A DNA stretch of 64,000 nucleotides, taken from NCBI GenBank assembly GCA_030429765.1, contig JAUIER010000019.1, positions 1 through 64,000 of the forward strand. Direction: 5' to 3'. The notes under the pieces are model-generated. The model had not been told where the DNA came from and searched no databases. It worked only from the letters and a program-made list of their open reading frames with translations. The translations under genes were made by a program, and so were the position numbers. Of this stretch, positions 8,460 through 16,500 are shown one piece after another; position 1 is the first letter of the stretch; each line of letters starts with the position of its first letter. The stretch is from a bacterium (GTDB taxonomy: Bacteria; Omnitrophota; Gorgyraeia; Zapsychrales; Zapsychraceae).

Positions 8460-10067
8460 GTGAAACCAAGGTTTCTATTGTGTCTGCCAGTTTTGTTAGC
8501 GCATTGTACGATTAGTCAAGCTTTCACGGTACCGCGTGGTTGGATTCATCATGCGGCCGGACTAGGTCAAGTCAATATAGAGCATATTTATGTATTTGAG
8601 AAAGCTGAAGGTGATGTCGATGTATGGGGAGTGGCCTCTAATCGTGTGATGCACCTCGCACATCATCAGGCCGTCAGAAGCTCCTTCAAAATTCCAGGTG
8701 AATCCGGTCAAGCTCATCAAATCCTTGTCTCCCCGGAACGGCCTTCAACTATATTTGTCGCGGCTGATGATGGATTATATGTCAGTCATGACAACGGGGG
8801 TGCATGGGAGAATATTTTTATCGAGTCACGACGCTCGGGCCGGAAATGTTTAAGTGTGCTTGATCGTCCTGAAGGTTTATACGTAGGTACCACGGCCGGA
8901 GTTTATTTTCGACGGGCCTATCACCGGGGATGGAGCCGGATTTGGCCAAATATAACGGATCCCATCCGGCGCTTGAGCCAGGCGCGCAATATTATTTATG
9001 TCGCAACCTCAATGGCTTTGTACCAAACGTACGATGGTCTCGAGGAGGTCGGCTTAATATTTACGTCTGGTATCGTGGGTGAAGAAGGTTCAGATACTGA
9101 TAAAGTCAATTTTTATTTGCGTGATTTTGATGTCCGGGGTGACGGAACGCTGATCATAGCCTCATCGGATGGACTATACACATCCGCCAAGGGCCTCCAA
9201 CGGTGGGACAGGATCAAGGCGGGAACCTTTCCGTTCAGGGATATCAATCGGATCCAGTGGCTAAGTATGAAAAAGGGTGCCTTACAGCACGAACGTATAG
9301 ATTTAGGACAATTTATTGTGGCGACAAATAGGGGGGCATTTCTATATCAGAATGGCCAATGGATATCCTTGTATCAGGGGATGTTCAGCAATCAGGTGAA
9401 TGACATGGTGGTAACCCGATCGGGTGAAGTTTTTGCTGCGACGGACAGTGGGATCTATTCTCTCAATAGCGAAGAAATGTCCGCCCTATTGCGTCAGGCA
9501 AACAATTCAAATTCGGAGATCGACCCAGCTGATCATATGGAACATATTTGGAAGCATGAGTTGGATATAAACCAGGTGCATCATTATGCGATACAGTATG
9601 CTGATGTACATCCAGATAAAATTACAGCCTGGAAAAATGCCGCTCGGCGGCAGGGATGGTTTCCAAAATTGGACATTGGAGTGGACGGAGGTCGGGGCTG
9701 GTCCCGGTCCGACTCACTATGGGGAAGCTCATCGTCAGGGGGGACTCACTATATCGGGCCGGATGACAAATCACGATCACAGGATGTAGGCTGGGATGTT
9801 CAACTTTCTTGGGATCTGGCCGACATTGTTTGGAACTCAGATCAGACATCGATAGATTCCCGCTCCAAGTTATTAACGGAATTACGGGATGATATTCTTA
9901 ACCAAGCGACACGTATATTTTACGAACGTCGACGATTACAGATTCAGAAGATTCAGCAGGGAGATTCCGTTGACGTGCAACTTAGGATTGAGGAGTTAAC
10001 AGCATTGTTGGATGCATTAACCGGCGGAGAATTCAGTCGAGCGAAAAGAATTGGAAAAACCAGATAG
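8460..10067 (+). CDS. Secreted beta-propeller-like protein with C-terminal helical tail
   Basis: 535 residues starting at GTG after GAGAGG. A signal peptide (hydrophobic about 5-20, ending SQA) is followed by WD40/BNR-like beta-propeller repeats: HQILVSPERPSTIFVAADDG, GLYVSHDNGGAWENIF, GLYVGTTAGVYFRR, MALYQTYDG, DGLYTSAKGLQRWDRI, and a later QVNDMVVTRSGEVFAATDSG. The last ~100 residues (WDVQLSWDLADIVWN, then a long helix with NQATRIFYERRRLQ) resemble the final coiled-coil segment of periplasmic or TolC-like proteins. It probably acts in the periplasm or at the surface; no substrate can be named. The next gene, spoVG-like, follows after 32 bases. Confidence 0.6.
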   Translation: MKPRFLLCLPVLLAHCTISQAFTVPRGWIHHAAGLGQVNIEHIYVFEKAEGDVDVWGVASNRVMHLAHHQAVRSSFKIPGESGQAHQILVSPERPSTIFVAADDGLYVSHDNGGAWENIFIESRRSGRKCLSVLDRPEGLYVGTTAGVYFRRAYHRGWSRIWPNITDPIRRLSQARNIIYVATSMALYQTYDGLEEVGLIFTSGIVGEEGSDTDKVNFYLRDFDVRGDGTLIIASSDGLYTSAKGLQRWDRIKAGTFPFRDINRIQWLSMKKGALQHERIDLGQFIVATNRGAFLYQNGQWISLYQGMFSNQVNDMVVTRSGEVFAATDSGIYSLNSEEMSALLRQANNSNSEIDPADHMEHIWKHELDINQVHHYAIQYADVHPDKITAWKNAARRQGWFPKLDIGVDGGRGWSRSDSLWGSSSSGGTHYIGPDDKSRSQDVGWDVQLSWDLADIVWNSDQTSIDSRSKLLTELRDDILNQATRIFYERRRLQIQKIQQGDSVDVQLRIEELTALLDALTGGEFSRAKRIGKTR

Positions 10068-10099
10068 TCATTATGCGACGATGAACAAAGGAGGCAAAG

Positions 10100-10369
10100 A
10101 TGATGGATACATTGGATGTTAAAGTACACAAGATTTACTGTTTTAAAGGAGAGAAGGCATTAAAAGCATTCGCGGACATTGCCGTTAACGGCGCGTTGCT
10201 CATAAAAGGGGTCAAGGTCATTGAAGGACGTGAAGGGTTGTTTGTCTCCATGCCGCAGGAGCAGGGCAAGGATAACCGTTGGTATGAAAGTGTTCGCTGT
10301 CTCAATAAGGATATCCGTGAAGTGATTAATGAAGTCGTCCTTACGACTTATCAGTCACAAGTTATATAA
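10100..10369 (+). CDS. spoVG: SpoVG family protein
   Basis: 89 residues with the SpoVG pattern: KALKAFADIAVNGALLIKGV, then VIEGREGLFVSMPQ and the C-terminal REVINEVVLTTY. SpoVG proteins are small DNA- and RNA-binding regulators that control septation, capsule or virulence genes in several phyla. A strong Shine-Dalgarno (AAAGGAGG) lies 5-7 bases before two adjacent ATGs (10100, 10103). The gene sits between the propeller protein and the giant RHS gene and is followed by an inverted repeat. It may regulate the toxin locus, but that is only positional inference. Confidence 0.88.
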   Translation: MMDTLDVKVHKIYCFKGEKALKAFADIAVNGALLIKGVKVIEGREGLFVSMPQEQGKDNRWYESVRCLNKDIREVINEVVLTTYQSQVI

Positions 10370-10375
10370 AAAATC

Positions 10376-10463
10376 AGGGTGTTCACATCTCTAGCAATAG
10401 AGAAGTACAAAAGGGGGATGAACCGAAAGTAAAGGGGAATCGAGTGGTACGTGTGAACACCCT
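10376..10463 (+). repeat. 12-bp perfect inverted repeat enclosing a possible structured RNA, upstream of the RHS gene
   Basis: AGGGTGTTCACA (10376-10387) and TGTGAACACCCT (10452-10463) are perfect reverse complements with 64 bases between. Inside, TCTCT-AGCAAT-AGAGA forms a small hairpin and a GTAC/GTAC pair can form further in, so the ~88-base unit can fold as a closed stem with internal elements. It has no T-run, so it is not a simple terminator. It lies between spoVG and the RHS start at 10590 and may be a cis-acting RNA or protein-binding site. It matches no riboswitch class I recognise. Confidence 0.45.
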
Positions 10464-10589
10464 ATATTTAGCCGATTCTAAATCATCCTCCGATAAAAAA
10501 ATTAAACCATATCGACAAAATTCATCGCATCACGTATCCCCCAATACTCGGCGTGCACTATGACGGGTTTGTCCAGACAGGAGGATAGT

Positions 10590-13500
10590 ATGCGTCGTGT
10601 TATATCAGTTTTTCTTATCGGAATATTATTTGTAGTTATGCATGTGCCGGTCTCCAGTTCTATGGAGTCGCAGGTTCGAAGCGGTCTCGAGGATCTCCAG
10701 GTGGATCCGCATTCAGGCAGTGCCTCACTGGCGTATCCGGTGGTCGTGCCACAGGGTCGGGGCGGCATTCAGCCGAATCTTTCCATCGGCTATAATTCCA
10801 ACAACCGTAACGGGATGCTCGGTATGGGGTGGAACCTAGAGATAGGGTCGATCGTTCGATCTACACAGGAAGGAGAGCCCGCGTTTGATGATTCTGATAC
10901 AATCATTCTCAACCAGAATGGATCATCACAGGAACTGCTTAAAGATCCGTCAACGGGACTATATCAAACACGGATTGAAGGTGCGTTTCTCAAAATAGAG
11001 CAGACGGGTGAAGCGTGGACAATTACAGATCGCGTCGGTGTCAAATATTACTTTGGAGAATCAGCTGATGATCGTGAATTTGTCGAATCCGATCACAGTC
11101 GTATTATCAAGTGGTGTCTCAATCGCGTTGAGGATCTACATGGAAATTATATGGAGATCAGCTACGTGCGGGACGGCAACCGTCTGTACCCAACAGATAT
11201 TGTGTATACCGGAAATTCGGTTCATGGAATGGATCCGTTTGCCCGGGTAGAGTTTTCTTACGATGACACGCGCGCAGATGTACTTTGTACGTATGTCACG
11301 GGCACTAAGGTCGTCACATCCAAACGATTGGATATAATTCGGGTATTGGCGGACGTCAACGGCGTTGAGACTTTACAGCGTCGCTATCAGCTGACGTATC
11401 AGCAAAGCCCCTCGACTAACCGCTCCCTCCTAACGTCGATTCAGCAATTCGGAATGGATGATCAGACGAGTTTTCCCGCGACGACATTCGCTTATGAAGA
11501 TAATGCTGACGTGCTTGACCCATACTTGCCGGTAATTGTGCATGATTCATCCTTAACAGGCGGGGACAACATGTGGTTTACAATGCTACATGTCGGAGAT
11601 ATTTATGGTCACAACGGACCGATGCTCGTGCCGCGGCATAATGACAATATCAGCGTAGGACAGTTTCTTCCGCAAGGTCATACAATCGCGTGGTTGGGAG
11701 CCTACTTGGAGGAAGTATTTGTTAATCATATTTGGCACTGGGAGCAAAATACCCAGACGGGCCGATTGTGGTTTCAGGGAGTGAATGATACGTCCTTCAA
11801 GGCCTGGACCAATGTTTACGTGGATCAGACGACCGAAGTCAATATTCCATCGAGTGGTGCCGCACACTATATGTTTCTGGATCAAAATTATAGTGCCCCA
11901 GTTGGCAATCAATTTACATTGACGCAAGGTTTCCATTTACTGGAGGTCACAGCCTATCAGCAGGCTGGTGGCTCGCATTATAACTTTGAGATCGCTGACG
12001 GGCTGGCCAATCAAGTTGATTATATGAATTCGGTTGTCGTCAATGTTCCCACGATTTCCGGCGACTTTAACGGCGACGGATACAATGACCTCGGGACTTT
12101 TGATCCGCAGGCGGGAGAGATCAATGTAATGCTCTCAAGCGGCCATGCCTTCGCGCCGGCCGCTGTCTGGCTAAGTCAGCTTGCCAATACAGATAGACTT
12201 ATGACGGGTGACTTTGACGGTGACGGGCTCACGGATATTGCACGATTCGATCCGGCCTCGGGCAGTTGGAACATCGGCTACTCGACCGCCAGCAGCTTCC
12301 TTTATGATGTCAACCCGGTAATCACTGGATTTGGGGCGAATGAAGATCCATCGGTTGGTGATTTTAACGGTGATGGTCTTGCTGATATTTTTACGTTTTA
12401 TGAAGACGCTGGTCAATGGAAGACTCGCGTGGCCCTGAATCAAGGCGGAAGTTTTGCGCCCGCGGCTGAATATACTTACGTGGCAGGGAATACATCGGCT
12501 GATCCCATTGCCGGAAATTTTAACGGCGATGGGTTGATCGATTTTGGTACCTTTGATAAAGATAGCGGCGTTTGGACGGTTAGGCTGAACACCGGGTCCG
12601 TGTCGGACCCGTTCAATCAATTGCCTTCGATAACGGGAGGCGCGGGCAAAAACACCATAGTGACCGATTTTAACGCCGATGGTTTGACCGATCTCGGCTA
12701 CTATGATCCTAATACCGGGGATGTATATTGCATGGTGTCATCTGGTGGGGGATTCATGGCCCCGCATCCACTGCCTTTTCAATTCAATCTGGATTCCGAA
12801 CTTACCCGAGTCCAGGCGCAGGATTACAATGGCGATGGCATGGCGGACTGGATCGCCTACGATGAGGTCGGCCGCTTTGAGATTGCGTACTCCCAGCTGG
12901 CAGTGCCTGATTTATTGGTACAGGTACAAAATGGTATCGGCGCCCGCACAGATATGACGTACAAATCGTCGGTATATCAGAATAACACATTTCTTCCGTT
13001 CCCCGTTCAGGTGATAGCCTCTGTTAACACATCAGCCCTCGGTGATACGTACACAACTTCATATGAGTATGCCGATGGATTGTGGGATGCGACCGAGCGA
13101 GAATTTCGTGGGTTCGGTATGGTGAAGGTGATGGACCCGGAGCTGAACTATACCAAGTCCTATTTTCAACAGGATGCTGTCCGTCAGGGGCGGCTTGAGC
13201 GGTCTGAGACCTACGCGTCTGATCACTCATTATTCGCCAAGACCGAGAATGTCTGGAGTTCGTCTACTTTGTCCAGTGGTGCCGAATTTGTCTATCTTGA
13301 ACGCAAAGATAATTTTATTTTCGATGGTGATGGCGATGGTCGACGTACGGCTGAATCCTTTACTTATGATGAATTTGGTAATGTGACTGAGGCGATTCAG
13401 TGGGGTGAGGTAAATTTTGTCACTGGGCAGGATGATATAGGAGGAAACTACGACCGGCGGATTGTTCGCACATATTATCTGAATAGTACCGATGGCGATA

Positions 13501-16500
13501 ATTGGTTGCTTGGTTTGCCAAGACTGACACGAATAAAGAACACATTTAATGAAATACAGCGCGAAACATGGTTTTACTATGACAATCACGTGGGTAACGA
13601 GGAGGTGCCGATTAAGGGGTTGTTGACAAAGAAAGTTGAAACGCATTACGAAGGAGCTAATCCCGAGACGGAATATACCTATGACAGTTTTGGAAATCTA
13701 AAATCCACCACGGATCCGCAAGAGCATGTCACTCAGATTACGTATGATCCGACCTATCAGCTGTTTCCGATAGATACCCAAAATGCTTTGTTGCATAGTG
13801 TCAAGAATTCGTACTATGGAATCAATGGCGAGCCGCTGGATGATGGACAAGGCTATCGTGGTTTGTGGGGACAACTCAAGCGTACGACGGATCCCAATGA
13901 GAACCAGGGAGGACGTAGTTATGACAGTCTTGGACGAATTGAAAAAACAGTATCGCCATTGGACACGATCACGTCGCCAACCACTGAATCCATACTGGAA
14001 TGCTATCCCGACTATATGCGTGTTGTTGGTCGGCAACGCGTTAAGCACGGATCAGCCGCCACGATCGATAGCGTAAGCTTTGTGGATGGGATACAGCGAG
14101 CGATTCAAAGCAAGTCGCCGTCTCATCTCAGCGGACAATACATTGTGAGTGGTCAGACAGAGTACAATTCACGGGGACTGCCGATCAAACAATACCTGCC
14201 ATATTTTTCGACGGATTCGATGGATGTCATTACGCCCATCGATCCGGCTCAGCCGCACGCGCAGATTGACTACGACTCGATGGGACGCGTGGTTCGAACA
14301 ACCAACCCGGATGGTACATACTCGACCGTGGAGTATGATGACTGGACAACATACTCCATCAACGAAAATGGACACATGCAATCCTCGACATTTGATGCTT
14401 ACGGACGTCTGATCGAAAAACGCGAGTATTCTGGGGCAGATGGTCGTAGTCCGGATTATGCACCAACCAATGGAAGTATTAAGAATCATTACGAGGAATA
14501 TTCCCTGACCAGATATAAATATGATACTGAAGGCAATCTCACACAGACCATCGACCATGCCGGCAATGTAACGAGCATTGTCTACGATAGTTTGGGACGA
14601 AAGATTTCGATGGACGATCCGAACATGCATGTCTGGCAGTACACATATGACTTAAACGGTAACTTAAAATCCCAAACCGATGCTCTGGGACAAACCATCT
14701 ATTTCGATTATGATCCGCTGAACAGATTAACGCGCAAATATGATAATCAGTCACTCAATGTTGTATACGATTACGATGATCCTCTATCGACGGAGTCCAA
14801 GGGGCGACTCAGCGGGGTTGACTATGCGAGTGGTGATGCTTCGTTCAAGTATGATGAGATAGGACGGGAAATAGAGTCAATCAAGAAAATAAATGGTACC
14901 GACTATAGGGTGCGGCGCACTTATGATGCGCTAAACAATCTTATTGATGTCGAATATCCGGACCAGGAAAAGATCTATTATGACTATAACGACGCCGGTC
15001 AGATTAAAGCCATCAGTAATGATCCGGCGCTATTTGATCAAGGGGCCAGGCATGAATCTCAGGACGATCCTGAAACGGGTCTAGCAATGGGAGAATCAAA
15101 GTTTAAGTGGATGGATCGGCTCCTGCAGGGGATTGAGCGTTATGTGTTTGGGGTGAAGCCGGCTCACGCGGCGGATGTCTATGTTAATTTTGAACCAACC
15201 TCATCGGCCACACCCGCTGGATATTTAAAAGATGACGGATCAGCTTATGATGTGAATCGGGGATATGGATGGAGTGGAGTTGGCCTAGGAAGTATTTTGG
15301 CTCAAGAGTGGAGTGATACCGTGGACCAACGTAAGAATACCTATATAACACGATACTATTGGGAGGAACTTACTTGGCAGTACGATATTCCAAACGGTAA
15401 CTACTTGGTGAGTTTAGCTGTTGGTAATCCACATTTTTCTCATCATTATCATGAAGTCGAAGTAGAGGGAGAAACGGTTGTTCATATCACAACTCCTTCG
15501 TCCGCCGGACAATTTTATGAGGTAGAAGATTATCCGGTCACAGTTTATGATGGACAGCTGACTATGCGTTTGCCGGTACAACCCGGAGGCGGAACTTCGC
15601 TTAATTATCTGATTGTAAAGTCCGCGGGAGGCGTCTCAAATTCCCCGCCAACTTTGACGACGATCGGCCATCAGCAAGTTGACGAAGGTGAGCCGCTGCA
15701 ATTTATCGTGCATGCAGCGGATCCGGATTCGGGTGATACGCTGACATACTCCGCTGTCAATCTACCGGCTGGTGCCTTGTTTGATCCGTCAACGCGCCAA
15801 TTTATCTGGACGCCGTCAGGCGGACAGGCTGGAGACTATTCAAATATAAGGTTCGAGGTCAGCGATGGTATGGATTCAGATTTCGAAGAGATCACAATTA
15901 CCGTGACGGTACCGACACCTCCACCGCCGACACCATCCGGAAATGACATTTATGTAAACTTCGAACCAACCTCAACTACAACACCTGCTGGCTACTTAAA
16001 AGATGACGGATCAGCCTACACGGTCACCCGTGGCTATGGATGGAGCGGTGTGGGAATGGGTAGTATTGTCGCACAGGAATGGAATGATACAAGCGATACC
16101 AGGAAAAATACTTTCATAACCCGCTATTACTGGGAAGAGCTTATATGGCAGCTAGATATACCAAACGGAGAATACCTCGTTAGTTTGTCTGTGGGTAATC
16201 CTCACTTTTCACATCACTATCATGAAGTAGAGGTTGAAGGAATTAATCTTATTAACATCACTACCCCGTCTTCAGCCGGACAGTTTTATGAAGTTACTGA
16301 TGTGCCGGTATCTGTACAAGATGGGCAATTAACTATGCGTCTACCCGCGCAACCAGGTGGTGGGACGTCTATCAACTACATTATTATCAGCTCAGTTCAA
16401 AGTTCCTCAAATACGCCTCCCGGTATGCATCTCATTGGGGATAAGACGGTTTTGGGAGGAGATCTTCTGGAGTTTGTCATCAGCGCGACCGATCCGGACG

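Noticed and set aside
10376..10463. Hammerhead-like core (GATGA ... CGAAA) inside the inverted repeat
   Set aside because: There is no stem II between the two blocks, so the ribozyme fold cannot form.
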